47,974 nt of DNA. Source: Pyrinomonadaceae bacterium. Its GTDB lineage: Bacteria; Acidobacteriota; Blastocatellia; Pyrinomonadales; Pyrinomonadaceae. The position numbers and the translations under genes were made by a program. The notes under the pieces were generated by a model. The model worked only from the letters and a program-made list of their open reading frames with translations. It was not told where the DNA came from and searched no databases. The DNA lies in contig JALHNX010000008.1 in NCBI GenBank assembly GCA_022843305.1, forward strand, positions 1 through 47,974, given 5' to 3'. This document shows, one piece after another, positions 32,983 through 42,002 of the stretch (positions within the stretch are counted from its first letter, which is position 1; each line of letters starts with the position of its first letter).

Positions 32983-33750
32983 ATGGAATTTTTGTCTGAT
33001 CCGCAAATTTGGATTGCTTTCGGAACTTTAACGCTTTTAGAACTCGTTTTGGGTATTGATAATGTTGTTTTCATTTCGATTCTGGCTGGCAAACTGCCGC
33101 CCGAACAACAAAAGAAAGCACGGTTTATCGGACTTTCGCTCGCGCTCGTGATGCGTGTTATTTTGTTGTTTTCGCTTTCGTGGGTAATCGGTTTGACAGC
33201 TCCGCTTTTTGAACTTTTCGGTCAGGAAATTTCGGGACGCGACTTGGTTTTGATTATCGGCGGTTTATTTTTGCTGGCGAAAAGCACACACGAAATTCAC
33301 GGCGCGCTCGAAGGCGAAGAAGGTCATAAAGCCACTAAAGTTTATCCTACTTTTACCAGCGTTTTGATTCAGATTATAATTCTCGATATGGTTTTCTCGC
33401 TCGATTCCGTAATTACGGCAGTCGGAATGGTCGAGCATATCGAGATTATGATCGCGGCGGTCGTCGTTTCGATTATTTTTATGATGGTTTTTGCCGGAAC
33501 GATCAGCGATTTCGTGCAGAAACATCCGACCGTCAAAATGCTTGCTCTATCATTTTTGCTTTTGATCGGAATGGTTTTGATTGCCGACGGTTTGGATCAA
33601 AAAGTTCCGAAAGGCTATATTTATTTTGCGATGGGATTCTCGATTTTCGTCGAACTTATCAATTTGCGGCTGCGCAAAAGAGGCAAGGCTGTCCAACTGC
33701 ACACTCCTTATGCCGATGAGGATAAAGCGAAGGCGACCGAGGTGAACTAG
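32983..33750 (+). CDS. TerC-family integral membrane protein
   Basis: 255 residues with about seven transmembrane helices. The two hallmark TM segments carry acidic residues: LLELVLGIDNVVFISIL and IIILDMVFSLDSVITAVGM. TerC proteins move metal ions (Mn2+ in several bacteria) and are linked to metal homeostasis and protein metalation of secreted enzymes; only some belong to tellurite resistance. This one is of the unlinked housekeeping type, with a hydrophilic C-terminal tail. It stands alone. Confidence 0.9.
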   Translation: MEFLSDPQIWIAFGTLTLLELVLGIDNVVFISILAGKLPPEQQKKARFIGLSLALVMRVILLFSLSWVIGLTAPLFELFGQEISGRDLVLIIGGLFLLAKSTHEIHGALEGEEGHKATKVYPTFTSVLIQIIILDMVFSLDSVITAVGMVEHIEIMIAAVVVSIIFMMVFAGTISDFVQKHPTVKMLALSFLLLIGMVLIADGLDQKVPKGYIYFAMGFSIFVELINLRLRKRGKAVQLHTPYADEDKAKATEVN

Positions 33751-33774
33751 AAAATCCGCATCTTCGGATGTTAA

Positions 33775-33824
33775 AAATGCAGAAAACGCGAAACAGCTTA
33801 AAACACTGCGCGTTTTCTGCATTT
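33775..33824. terminator. Inverted repeat after terC (candidate terminator)
   Basis: 16-bp perfect arms at 33775-33790 and 33809-33824, loop 18 bases, without a T tract. It is followed at 33884-33912 by a second hairpin (12-bp arms, 5-base loop). Both lie between terC and the convergent small gene. Confidence 0.5.
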
Positions 33825-33883
33825 CTGCTTGCTTTCCAAAACTCGTTTTTCCCTTGCTTTGAAAGTCGTTGCAAATCAAAAAA

Positions 33884-33912
33884 GGAAAGCAAATTTTACG
33901 AATTTGCTTTCC
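33884..33912. terminator. Second hairpin between convergent genes
   Basis: GGAAAGCAAATT (33884-33895) and AATTTGCTTTCC (33901-33912) with a 5-base loop. Convergent location. Confidence 0.45.
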
Positions 33913-33942
33913 AAATGATTGACTGTCAGGGAAGAGATTTTA

Positions 33943-34215
33943 TTAAACTCGTGGAAATTCAAGAACTCTTGCCGGTTCAAAGTCGTCTCCGTTTTCGCTC
34001 TTTTGCCGGTTAAGGCGGATTCGCGCCGCCGAAATTACGCGGTGCAGTTCGTCGAGCATTTCCGCGTCGAGCGACATCGTTTTCTGTCCGCACCAGCCCA
34101 GATCGTCCGTCCAGGTCGAAAGTTTAATGACGGCTTGGTCTTCCTGAAGCGAAACCTCGACTTTCTTTTCGTCGGAAAAAATCGGTAAAAAATTAACTGC
34201 TGAATTCGATTTCAT
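33943..34215 (-). CDS. Conserved-looking hypothetical protein
   Basis: 90 residues: MKSNSAVNFLPIF, then a beta-strand region (KVEVSLQEDQAVIKLSTWTDDLGWCGQKTM) and a helix (SLDAEMLDELHRVISAARIRL), ending with a short basic/acidic tail. The strand-strand-helix order resembles small nucleic-acid-binding folds such as the PC4-like group, but this is not enough to assign it. No signal peptide. Alone in its gap, convergent with terC. Confidence 0.6.
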   Translation of the reverse strand: MKSNSAVNFLPIFSDEKKVEVSLQEDQAVIKLSTWTDDLGWCGQKTMSLDAEMLDELHRVISAARIRLNRQKSENGDDFEPARVLEFPRV

Positions 34216-34269
34216 AAACTTTATTCGGTGAACGGAAATTGAAAATCAATTTCAACAAGGATTATGACG

Positions 34270-34322
34270 AAAAAAAATGCCTTCGTCAAGTTTTCCCGGA
34301 AGGAAAATCACGACGAAGGCAA
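34270..34322 (-). terminator. Intrinsic terminator of the DUF2911 gene
   Basis: Arms TGCCTTCGTC (34278-34287) and GACGAAGGCA (34312-34321) with an inner complementary stretch. Read on the minus strand it is followed by an A8/T8 run (34270-34277). Confidence 0.75.
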
Positions 34323-34339
34323 ATTTTATTTCAAACGAA

Positions 34340-35245
34340 TTATTTTTTAGCTTTCCATTCAGCAAGCCTTTTCTCCAGAGCGGCAGTATTCGGCTTCGGA
34401 TTTATTGTTTGGGCAAGCTGCAAAGCCTTATCACCGGCGGCGATGGCTTCGGCGGTTTTGCCCGAATCGGCTAAAAGATTTGCCTTTAAGGCGAGCGCGT
34501 TGACCGTTTCGCGTTTTTGCAGCAGAGCGTCGAGCCATGTGATGGCTTCGGCGTAGCTTTCCGTCAACTTATTGTCGTAAACATATCTCGCGCCTGCCGC
34601 TTGGGAACCGAAATCGTCGGCTTTGACGAATTTCATCTGTTCGCGGATATAGCCTAAAACGCGCGGCTTCATATCGCCGACATCAACCGTGAACGGAACA
34701 CGAATCTTATCCCAGCGAACGACGACTTCAGTTGTCGAGAGCTTCATATTTTCAAACCCGAGCGACATTGTTTCCTGCATTTCGGCGGTTTGCGGTTTGA
34801 CCGTCACGCGCAGTTGGTCTTGTTTCGCGTCGTAACGGTAACTTCCCCATTCGGTATTGACTTTGTTGAAAATGACAACCCATTCGTCTTTGTTCGGAAT
34901 CGTGTGCAAACCGTATTTTCCGGCGGGCAGAGTTTGTCCGTTGATCTTTACTTCGTTGGAAACCTCGAAGGTCGTGTTATCGTTTGCGCCCGTGCGCCAG
35001 ACTTGTCCGTTCGGCACAAGACAATCGTAGGTTTTGCCGCCAATCGGAATAACATCGGTCGAAGTGCAACCGAAGATATTGGTTCTGCCTTTGGTATTCG
35101 GGCGATGATAAACGATTGCGATCCGCGTATCGCCGACGGTTTGAATAATTTCCTGCTTCTGCGATTCGCGCGGCAGACTCAGTTGAGCGGACGCGCTCAA
35201 AGCGAAAATAAAAGTTAAAAGCGATAAATAAAAAAGTTTTTTCAT
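34340..35245 (-). CDS. DUF2911 exported protein
   Basis: 301 residues with a signal peptide (MKKLFYLSLLTFIFALSASAQ). The DUF2911 domain spans about 30-190: IAIVYHRPNTKGR, PNGQVWRTGANDNTTFEVSNEVKINGQTLPAGKYGLHTIP and the WGSYRYDAKQDQLRV strand. It then has a helical TPR-like tail (YAEAITWLDALLQKRETVNALALKANLL). Function of DUF2911 is unknown; it occurs in exported proteins of Bacteroidetes and Acidobacteria. It overlaps the upstream SRPBCC gene by 4 bases. Confidence 0.9.
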   Translation of the reverse strand: MKKLFYLSLLTFIFALSASAQLSLPRESQKQEIIQTVGDTRIAIVYHRPNTKGRTNIFGCTSTDVIPIGGKTYDCLVPNGQVWRTGANDNTTFEVSNEVKINGQTLPAGKYGLHTIPNKDEWVVIFNKVNTEWGSYRYDAKQDQLRVTVKPQTAEMQETMSLGFENMKLSTTEVVVRWDKIRVPFTVDVGDMKPRVLGYIREQMKFVKADDFGSQAAGARYVYDNKLTESYAEAITWLDALLQKRETVNALALKANLLADSGKTAEAIAAGDKALQLAQTINPKPNTAALEKRLAEWKAKK

Positions 35246-35733
35246 AAATTTCTCTCCAGTCTTTCTTTAGCTCGGTTGACAAAAATTTTCAGCATTTTAG
35301 CGATGCGCTTGGTCATTTCGCTGCTGATGATAGATTCACCCGCAACTCCGGCGAGAATATGCAGTTCTCTGGGCGATTGGCGGCGCAGTTCGACCATCTG
35401 CGTGAAATTAATAAGCGTCGTGTTCGCGCTTTTTTCAAAAAAATCGGCGGCGTAGCGCAAAAGATTCTTCGTTTCGCCGACGACCGGCTGCCATTCGATT
35501 CGCTCTTCCGAATTTTCGGCAAGCTGAACGGCAAATTTCTGCATCATGACACCCGCGAACGGGATTTCGGCGCGGATTTTCCAATGCGTAATGCCTCGCG
35601 CATCCGTGTGAATGCTCTCGACTTCGGGCATCAGCTCGACAAAATTTTTAATATCGGCGAAAAACGCGCGCACCGCGTCAAGACTCGTCTGCACCTCGAC
35701 CGTATCGGTGTATTTAGCGCGGATTGTGAACAT
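35242..35733 (-). CDS. SRPBCC / polyketide-cyclase-like (START superfamily) protein
   Basis: 163 residues with the START-like (helix-grip) pattern: an N-terminal strand (TDTVEVQTSLDAVRAFFADIKNFVELMPEVESI), central strands (GITHWKIRAEIPF, ERIEWQPVVGETKN), and the long C-terminal helix (SEMTKRIAKMLKIFVNRAKERL). Such proteins bind hydrophobic ligands. The stop overlaps the next gene (ATGA). A 21-bp degenerate tandem array lies in the upstream region. Confidence 0.8.
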   Translation of the reverse strand: MFTIRAKYTDTVEVQTSLDAVRAFFADIKNFVELMPEVESIHTDARGITHWKIRAEIPFAGVMMQKFAVQLAENSEERIEWQPVVGETKNLLRYAADFFEKSANTTLINFTQMVELRRQSPRELHILAGVAGESIISSEMTKRIAKMLKIFVNRAKERLERNL

Positions 35734-35789
35734 ATTTTGAATCCCTCCTTGAAAGTAAATAATGTCAATTATGCCAAATTAGTTGTTAC

Positions 35790-35940
35790 AAAAACAATAC
35801 AAATATCGCCTATCGAAAACAAACCGTCGCCCGAGCATTGTCAAACGTTGCCTTTGCAAAATCAAACATCGCCTAAGCGTTGTCAAACGAAGACAATTTA
35901 AATTCAATCATTGCCCGAACCTTTTCAAACATCGCCCGAT
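35790..35940. repeat. Degenerate tandem repeat of 21 bp
   Basis: About six to seven units of 21 (one of 22) bp, each built on AAACATCGCCYRARC.TTGTC. Every unit starts with AAAC/AATC and most contain TCGCC or TTGCC. 21 bp is two helical turns. It lies upstream of the SRPBCC gene. Confidence 0.7.
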
Positions 35941-35996
35941 ATTGAGGGATGAGGGATGAGTTTAAAGCATAAATCTTTCATCCCTCATCCCTCATT
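35941..35996. repeat. 7-bp array hairpin (units GATGAGG / CCTCATC) behind the M14 peptidase gene
   Basis: Eight consecutive 7-bp steps. The first three (ATTGAGG, GATGAGG, GATGAGT) are the reverse complement of the last three (TTTCATC, CCTCATC, CCTCATT); a short spacer is two to three steps long. It follows directly on the 21-bp array. Confidence 0.8.
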
Positions 35997-36010
35997 TCTC
36001 TGCCATCAAA

Positions 36011-38866
36011 TTAAAACGTGCCGTTAAAAAGCATCGCGTTGAAAAACGGGCGCGTAACGGAGCGGAAAATGCCTCTGAAAAACGGCTCGTCGGCAAACAG
36101 AATGACGTGTCCCGCGCCGTTCGGTTCGTCAATCAGCGCGGCGGTTCCTTTCAGTAAACGTTCGGTATTGCCTTCCCAGACGAAGCCCGAAATCGTCAGA
36201 GGCTTTTTCGGATTCGCCTCGTAAATCAACGCATTCGTGCCTTCTTTCGAATAACGGAAAAAATATCCCGACGAGAGCAAAACCGGAATTTCGTCCTGTT
36301 CCAAACCGTAAGTCAGATAAGTTGTGCGATCAACCCTGGCGCGCATAATCGCGCCCGGAATCGCTTCGGGAACTTTGCCCGCCGTGGCGGAAGGCGACGC
36401 AATCGGCGGCAAAACGGGCGGCTGCCAATCCTGTTTGTCGCTTTTCAAATTTTGCGGCTGAATGGTTTCATCGTCCGTGCGTCTGTTGTCCGTTCGGGCG
36501 GTCGAAGGCGACGGCGATGGTCTGGTTTCGGCTTCCCTGCGTTTGTCCGCGTCGTCATCTTCGGGGATTTTGCCTTTTTCTTCGTCGTCGTCGCTGCCGA
36601 CCAACCTCGAAGATGTCAGACCGACATCCTTGAGCGCGGCAAAGACCGATGAACCGCGAACTGTAATTAAAGTTCCGCCGTTCTGCACCCATTGTTTGAG
36701 CGCAGAAATTCCGCTGCTGCCGAACGCGCTGAAATAACGTCCGGGCGAACCGTCGGGCATAATCAGGATGTTGTAATTTTTAAGTGCGCCGCCGCGCGCA
36801 TTCTGAATCGTCATCGGCGTAAACTGAATGCCGTAGCGGTCGAGCGTCCACCAGAGCGAACCGAAGCTCGTCTGGTCAACGCCTTCGTCGGCGATCATCG
36901 CAATGCGCGGCTGAGTCAAGGAATAGACGTTTTCGCCGCCGACGGGCGTGTCGCCTTCTTCGGCATAACCCGTGTTGACCGCCGTTACATTTACGCCGAG
37001 TTCACGCGCCAGACGATTGACGGCATCGTGAACCGTTTCGGGATTGCGCGTTACGCGGACGACGAATGTGCCGCGATTCCAGTTGCGCCCGCCCGCGTTC
37101 ATCGTGCGAATCGTGCAGTTGACACGAAAGCCTTCCTTCAAAAGACGAATCGCCATCGCGCCCGCGCCGTCCGTTTCATACGGGATGATGTAAGCAATTT
37201 GGGCACGACCGCTGACCGAACCGCGTTTCGCGTTTTCGATAAATTCGGGCGTGACGGCGGTTGAATTTACGTTTGAAGCGTCTTCCGTCCAGAAAGCGTC
37301 AATGTCGAACGCCAGCGGCAGATTCCAGGCGGTGATGTCGTAAAAGCGGTAATCTTCCTTGACAGCGGATTTTCCGCGCATCTGGTTGCGGCGAAACTTT
37401 GCCATCTCGTCGCGGACGAACGCATCGTCCTGCGGCGTGTCCTGTTCCATCAAAGCCTTGATCCAAATCTTCTGCGGCTGATTCAGATCAATAATATACG
37501 CGCCCGACGGGAAATTTTTGGTTTCGGCGGGCGCGTTTTTGCGGTCGTAGCTGTGCGCCGTATTTGATGTGAACGAAGCGTTGGCGACCTTAATTTCGAT
37601 TTTTGCGCGTTGGAGAACTTCGAGCATTTCGGCGGTTTTCACACGGTCTTTGCCGGGTAAAATGACGATGCGCTTCATCTTGTCATTTTGCGCCATTGCG
37701 TTGCGGCGGAAATCGTAAAAATCCTGCAATCTCTGCGCTTTATTCGCGGCGAGCGTTTCGAGCGTCGTCATCGAAGCGACGTAATGTTTGGCAATCGCCG
37801 AACGAAGCGTGACGATCGTGCCGTCGTCGCGCGTCCAGCGCAAGCCTTTAAATCCGCCGCCGTCGGTTTCATAAGTCATCCCGATCGCGCCGTTTAAACT
37901 CGGCATCGAATCCCAGTAGCCCGGATAGTAAAGATCGAAAATGTCGCGGTTGTAATAATCCCATTTGTTGCGGTCGAACGCGGCGGCGTTGGCGCGTCCG
38001 AAAATGTCCATCCAGCGATTCGTTACGGGTTGCGGCAGATTCGGATTGATCGGCAGAGCGACGGGCGGGAAAAAATACTGCGAAGGCTGTCCGTGATGGT
38101 CAACGACGATCTGCGGATTCCATTCAAACAAAGCCTTCTGCATATTTTGGGTTTCTACTTGCGTCGCGGCGATATTGTCGCGGTTCAGATCGAAGCGAAA
38201 GCGGTTGTATCTGCCCCAGATTGACCACGGTTCGCGGTGTTCGAGCGCGGCGCGGTCGGCGTTGCCCATCGCCACCGAGTTATACCACGTGACAAAACGC
38301 TCGTGACCGTCGGGATTTTCACCCGTGATTATCAATACGACCGATTTGTTCAAAATATCGAGTGTCGCCGGTTCGTTCGACGCCGACAATTGATAGACGA
38401 CCTGCATCATCGCCTCGAACGAAGCCGATTCGTTGCCGTGAATTGTGTACGCCATCCACGCAATCGCCGGATTATTTTGCGCCAATTGGTTCGCTTCATT
38501 GGCATTAGTTATTCGCGGATCGGTCAGACGCGCGTTCGCCGCTTTTATTTCATCGAGCCGCGCCATATTTGCAGGCGACGAAATAGCGACGATGTGCTGC
38601 ATCCGGTATTCGTTGGTCAAACCGATGTCGAAAATTCGCACGCGGTCGGGCGCGGCTTTCTGAACGGCGTTGATATAGGCTTCCATCTGCGCGTAAGTCG
38701 TGTGATGGTCGCCGACATCGAACCGCAAAACCGCCTGCGGGCGCGGAACTTCGGCGCGGTATGCGCCGCGCGTGTAAAAATCGAATTTTTCTTCCGGTTG
38801 AGCAAAAGAAAACGAAACTGATAAGAAACAAAAAAAGACAGCAAGCCAAACGCTTTTTATTTTCAT
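36011..38866 (-). CDS. M14-family zinc metallocarboxypeptidase, exported
   Basis: 951 residues from ATG 38866 (the frame is open 42 codons further, but this start gives a signal peptide, hydrophobic residues 7-22, SFAQ cleavage). The peptidase M14 zinc site is present as H143-x2-E146 in TIHGNESASF, with the third ligand in VVDHHGQPSQYF (His257/258). A GENPDGHERFV block lies between them. The C-terminal 400 residues include a DJ-1/GATase-like or Rossmann-type part (QIAYIIPYETDGAGA, IAMIADEG) and a charged low-complexity linker (about 780-850, SDDDEEKGKIPEDDDADKR). It digests peptides outside the cytoplasm. Confidence 0.85.
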   Translation of the reverse strand: MKIKSVWLAVFFCFLSVSFSFAQPEEKFDFYTRGAYRAEVPRPQAVLRFDVGDHHTTYAQMEAYINAVQKAAPDRVRIFDIGLTNEYRMQHIVAISSPANMARLDEIKAANARLTDPRITNANEANQLAQNNPAIAWMAYTIHGNESASFEAMMQVVYQLSASNEPATLDILNKSVVLIITGENPDGHERFVTWYNSVAMGNADRAALEHREPWSIWGRYNRFRFDLNRDNIAATQVETQNMQKALFEWNPQIVVDHHGQPSQYFFPPVALPINPNLPQPVTNRWMDIFGRANAAAFDRNKWDYYNRDIFDLYYPGYWDSMPSLNGAIGMTYETDGGGFKGLRWTRDDGTIVTLRSAIAKHYVASMTTLETLAANKAQRLQDFYDFRRNAMAQNDKMKRIVILPGKDRVKTAEMLEVLQRAKIEIKVANASFTSNTAHSYDRKNAPAETKNFPSGAYIIDLNQPQKIWIKALMEQDTPQDDAFVRDEMAKFRRNQMRGKSAVKEDYRFYDITAWNLPLAFDIDAFWTEDASNVNSTAVTPEFIENAKRGSVSGRAQIAYIIPYETDGAGAMAIRLLKEGFRVNCTIRTMNAGGRNWNRGTFVVRVTRNPETVHDAVNRLARELGVNVTAVNTGYAEEGDTPVGGENVYSLTQPRIAMIADEGVDQTSFGSLWWTLDRYGIQFTPMTIQNARGGALKNYNILIMPDGSPGRYFSAFGSSGISALKQWVQNGGTLITVRGSSVFAALKDVGLTSSRLVGSDDDEEKGKIPEDDDADKRREAETRPSPSPSTARTDNRRTDDETIQPQNLKSDKQDWQPPVLPPIASPSATAGKVPEAIPGAIMRARVDRTTYLTYGLEQDEIPVLLSSGYFFRYSKEGTNALIYEANPKKPLTISGFVWEGNTERLLKGTAALIDEPNGAGHVILFADEPFFRGIFRSVTRPFFNAMLFNGTF

Positions 38867-38962
38867 CTTTAAGCTATAGTCAGAACGAATTTGAATTAAG
38901 AAGAACTCTTTTTGGTTATTTAATGTTAAGGTCTTAAACGCAAAAAGGCAACGAAAGGTTTT

Positions 38963-39154
38963 ATGAACGAAAAAATATGCCCGAAATGTCAATATTCCGC
39001 GATGAAAACGTGGGAAGAATTAAACGACGAACAACAAATGCTCGTCGAACGTTTGCCGGTGTCGGCGAATTTGTCGCTTGAACAGCGCAAAAAACACCTT
39101 TTCTGCCCGCGCTGTTGGTTCGAGCAACCCGCTAATTACAATGAGTTTTGTTAA
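38963..39154 (+). CDS. Small double-CxxC protein
   Basis: 63 residues with two cysteine pairs, Cys6-x2-Cys9 in ICPKCQYS and Cys48-x2-Cys51 in FCPRCWFE, and an acidic helix between them. This suits one zinc-ribbon site. A GAAAGG motif precedes the ATG. It is divergent from the M14 gene, 96 bp away. No family name is assigned; comparable proteins occur near housekeeping genes in Acidobacteria. Confidence 0.65.
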   Translation: MNEKICPKCQYSAMKTWEELNDEQQMLVERLPVSANLSLEQRKKHLFCPRCWFEQPANYNEFC

Positions 39155-39232
39155 ATTTTCAATTCAAAATGAAAAAGCGTCGTTTCCGGCGCAATACTTT
39201 TTTGAGAAAATTGGAATAATCTTTTCGTAAAT

Positions 39233-39916
39233 CTATTTACCCGAAACCGAATCCATTTTCTGCGTAATTTCGCGCGCCAGATTTTCTGCCAGACTGCCCC
39301 ACGAAGTCGTTTCTCCGGCGGTGATGATCGTTCCCGTCCGGCGGTCGTAGATGCGAAAAACATAGCGGTGCGTGATCCAGCTCAGCGGAACGCGACCGAT
39401 TTCGACGTAAATGTCGGCTTCCTCTTTATACCGAACGAGTGTCAGGTTATATTTTTTCCACTCTTTGCGTTTGAAAAGGGCTTTTTCCAATCCCTGCCGC
39501 GAAGGATTTATCGAAGATTTCACCAGCGCGACGGTTTTCGCGTTCAGCAAAGCGTCTTTCGCAGTGACAACCGACGGCGTAAATTGCTTTGCTTCAATGC
39601 TCGGCAGACTTTCTGAAAAACTTTGCGGAGTTTCAACAGATTTTTCGTTTTTCACTTCGGCTTTTTCGAGCATTAAAGAAATAATTTCGTCCGCGACATT
39701 TGCTTTCTTGAGTTCGATCAAAGCGTTTGCCGAAACGTCGAAACTATTTTTCGAATCGTTGATTTTCTTGAGAATTATTTCTTTTCCAAGCCCGATTTTC
39801 GACATTTCGATGACGGTCGCGTTCGTCAAAATTTCGGTCTGCGCGTTTGTAACCGCAAACGAACAAAACAAAAACCAGAGAATGAAAAGTAGTTTCGAAT
39901 ATTTTTTTTGTTTCAT
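39233..39916 (-). CDS. Exported protein with an acidobacterial helical N-domain
   Basis: 227 residues from ATG 39916 (AAGGAGC ribosome-binding site, then a signal peptide with VTNAQ cleavage). A helical domain (about 30-75: LTNATVIEMSKIGLGKEIILKKINDSKNSF, then LIELKKANVADEIISLMLEKA) is a recurring unit in exported acidobacterial proteins of unknown role. The C-terminal part is beta-rich (ADIYVEIGRVPLSWITHRYVFRIYDRRTGTII). It follows the propeller gene on the same strand. Confidence 0.75.
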   Translation of the reverse strand: MKQKKYSKLLFILWFLFCSFAVTNAQTEILTNATVIEMSKIGLGKEIILKKINDSKNSFDVSANALIELKKANVADEIISLMLEKAEVKNEKSVETPQSFSESLPSIEAKQFTPSVVTAKDALLNAKTVALVKSSINPSRQGLEKALFKRKEWKKYNLTLVRYKEEADIYVEIGRVPLSWITHRYVFRIYDRRTGTIITAGETTSWGSLAENLAREITQKMDSVSGK

Positions 39917-39930
39917 GTTCTTTGCTCCTT

Positions 39931-41370
39931 TCAATTTAAAATGACCTCCCACAATTGAACCGATTTTTTGTCTTTTGCTATTAATAAAATAAGTCTGTCA
40001 TCGCGGCTCCAAACTGCCCGCGAGTCGAATCTTTGAATAAGTTTGCAATTTTCGGTATTCCAAATACGGAGATAGTCGTTATTGCTCGCAACAATGATTT
40101 TTTCGCTCGCTCTGAACTGACAATAATCCGTATTGCTTAAGCAAAAAAAACAGTCCGCCGGTTCCCAAGCTCTCGGAAATGTGCAGCGACGATAGCCCGT
40201 CGAAACATTCCAAACCTCCGCTTTAGAACGTCCGCCGGTGATTAAAGTTTTCGCCGAAGGGCTAAAAATCAGGTTATAACCGGTTTCATACCCGCCGTGA
40301 AAAGCGATTTCGTTTTTGCCGGGTTCGGGATTTTTGAGCGTGGCGAGAAGTTTCCCGGTTTCCACGTCGCGGATTTCAGCGATTTTTTCCTTTTTCAAAA
40401 GACTAAGGTTAAATTCTTTGACGGCGACCAGTATTTTTTCGTCATCGCTCAATTTAAAGCCCAGATACCTTTCGGAATCCTTGGAAGTATCCGGCGTCTG
40501 CCAAACGACTTCACCGTTTTCGGCATTCCACGCAACCAGATTGCCGTCCGAAGTATTGAAGAAAGCGGCATCGCCGGTCGTTCCGAGCAAAAACTTTCCG
40601 TCAGCGGTGAATTTCGCCTCGTAAACCAGCGCCCCGGAAACATCAATATCTTTTCCGTCGGCAGTTTTGCGCGGCGGCACGGCGGGTTCATAAAGCAGTT
40701 TTCCGGTTTCTGCGTCCCAAACTTTGACGCTCGTTTTTCTTTTTAACGGATTGGTTTGTCTGGTCACTAATTTTCTTCCGTCAGGACTCATTAACGGTTT
40801 GGAATATTCGTTTAAATATTCTAAAACCAGACGATTTTCTAAACGCCCGGTAATAGTGTCCCAGACAATTAATTCAGTTTGAGGCGAAGCGAAAAAAGAA
40901 GACTTTTGCGGCTTACTGATGGTCAAAAGTTTCCTTTCATACTCACTCCAAAACACCCGTACGATTTTTTGAGAAAAGCCTTTTAACTCTGCGCTGATTT
41001 CATTTTTTTCCCGATCCCAAATGACAATACGGTTTTCCGTTTCGCCTTTGGCTTTTTTGAGTCTGAGAACCCGGAACTTTTTACCCCAGCCATAACTGAC
41101 AACATCGGAACCTGACGGTTCTTGCGGGACGATCGCGTTTTCTTCGATCCGAAGCAGCTTTCCGGTTTCAGTATTCCAAATCTGAGTTTTATCTTTTAGG
41201 ATAACCTTGATTTCCTTATCGTTGTTGATGAAATCGAAGCTTTCAGCTTTCCCGGTGTCGAGCGTGGCTTTTAACCGAACTTTTACGGACTCGCGATTGG
41301 TTTGAGCATTGAGGGTCGCGCAAAAAATAAAAAGCAGCAGAATTACTTTTCGGAGGTCAAAATCAAACAT
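39931..41370 (-). CDS. Exported WD40/quinoprotein-type beta-propeller
   Basis: 479 residues with an N-terminal hydrophobic segment (KVILLLFIFCATLNAQ). A propeller of repeated blades follows, each with the WD pattern (IWNTETGKLLRIEE, VIWDREKNEISAELKGF, IVWDTITGRLENRL, VWDAETGKLLYEP, VAWNAENGEVVWQ, DVETGKLLATLKNPEPG, VWNVSTGYRRCTF, IWNTENCKLIQRF). It probably binds a protein partner at the outer face. It is separated by 14 bp from the next gene on the same strand and may be co-transcribed with it. Confidence 0.85.
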   Translation of the reverse strand: MFDFDLRKVILLLFIFCATLNAQTNRESVKVRLKATLDTGKAESFDFINNDKEIKVILKDKTQIWNTETGKLLRIEENAIVPQEPSGSDVVSYGWGKKFRVLRLKKAKGETENRIVIWDREKNEISAELKGFSQKIVRVFWSEYERKLLTISKPQKSSFFASPQTELIVWDTITGRLENRLVLEYLNEYSKPLMSPDGRKLVTRQTNPLKRKTSVKVWDAETGKLLYEPAVPPRKTADGKDIDVSGALVYEAKFTADGKFLLGTTGDAAFFNTSDGNLVAWNAENGEVVWQTPDTSKDSERYLGFKLSDDEKILVAVKEFNLSLLKKEKIAEIRDVETGKLLATLKNPEPGKNEIAFHGGYETGYNLIFSPSAKTLITGGRSKAEVWNVSTGYRRCTFPRAWEPADCFFCLSNTDYCQFRASEKIIVASNNDYLRIWNTENCKLIQRFDSRAVWSRDDRLILLIAKDKKSVQLWEVILN

Positions 41371-41408
41371 AACTAAACAACGTAAGTCTTTATCAGGTGT
41401 TTATAGAT

Positions 41409-41903
41409 TTATTTGTTGTCGCCTTTGCCTTTTACATTTACGCCGGTTTTTGTTTCAAAGGCGGGCAAAATCAGTTTCCGGTTGCTTTTGCTCAGTTTTA
41501 AAACCGCGTAATCGCCGCCGCTTCTGAAGGTCAGCCAATGGCGGCGATGCTTTGAAAAACCCATCGGAATCGCAATCAAAAGCAAAGGCGGCAAGAGGAT
41601 CGAAGCCGCGCCCAAACCCAAACCGGTTTTCCAGCGCGGATTTTTGCTGTAGGAATATTCGGCATCCACGATGTCCGCGTATTTGAAGGTTTTGAAAATC
41701 TTTTTATCGGCAATCGTCTCGATTTGCAGTTCGTCCTGCAAAAAGTGCAGGCGCACACCTCTTTCTCTGGTTTTCTCGCCGTTCGGAACGAGTATCTCAA
41801 CCTTTTCGAAAACCTGCACTCCGGTTTGCGCAGCGGCGGGTAAAAAAGTATTTAAAATAAATGCGGTCAGCAAAATTGCTGAAATAAAATTCCTGAAGTT
41901 CAT
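41409..41903 (-). CDS. Exported hypothetical protein with one transmembrane segment
   Basis: 164 residues. N-terminal signal (FISAILLTAFILNTFLPAAAQ). Beta-rich central part (VEILVPNGEKTRERGVRLHFLQDELQIETI). A second hydrophobic segment at about 105-122 (LGLGAASILLPPLLLIAIPMG) is followed by HRRHWLTFRSGGDYAVLKLSKSNRKL. The inside/outside order is unclear, and no family is recognised. It lies upstream of the propeller gene, same strand. Confidence 0.65.
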   Translation of the reverse strand: MNFRNFISAILLTAFILNTFLPAAAQTGVQVFEKVEILVPNGEKTRERGVRLHFLQDELQIETIADKKIFKTFKYADIVDAEYSYSKNPRWKTGLGLGAASILLPPLLLIAIPMGFSKHRRHWLTFRSGGDYAVLKLSKSNRKLILPAFETKTGVNVKGKGDNK

Positions 41904-42002
41904 AATTGTCAGCCTCTGAAAATATCGAATAATTCTATTTGTAAGATAAATAGTTTGAGGAGTTTAAAGGCGCGGACTATGACAGTTTTTCAAGTCTCAC
42001 AA

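Noticed and set aside
35359-35901. Plus-strand ORF of 180 codons over the SRPBCC gene
   Set aside because: It runs antisense through a well supported gene, and its end only translates the 21-bp repeat.
35790-35940. CRISPR-like array
   Set aside because: The 21-bp units are contiguous and degenerate with no spacers and no cas genes nearby.
36692-37264. Plus-strand ORF over the M14 peptidase gene
   Set aside because: Antisense shadow without motif or ribosome-binding site.
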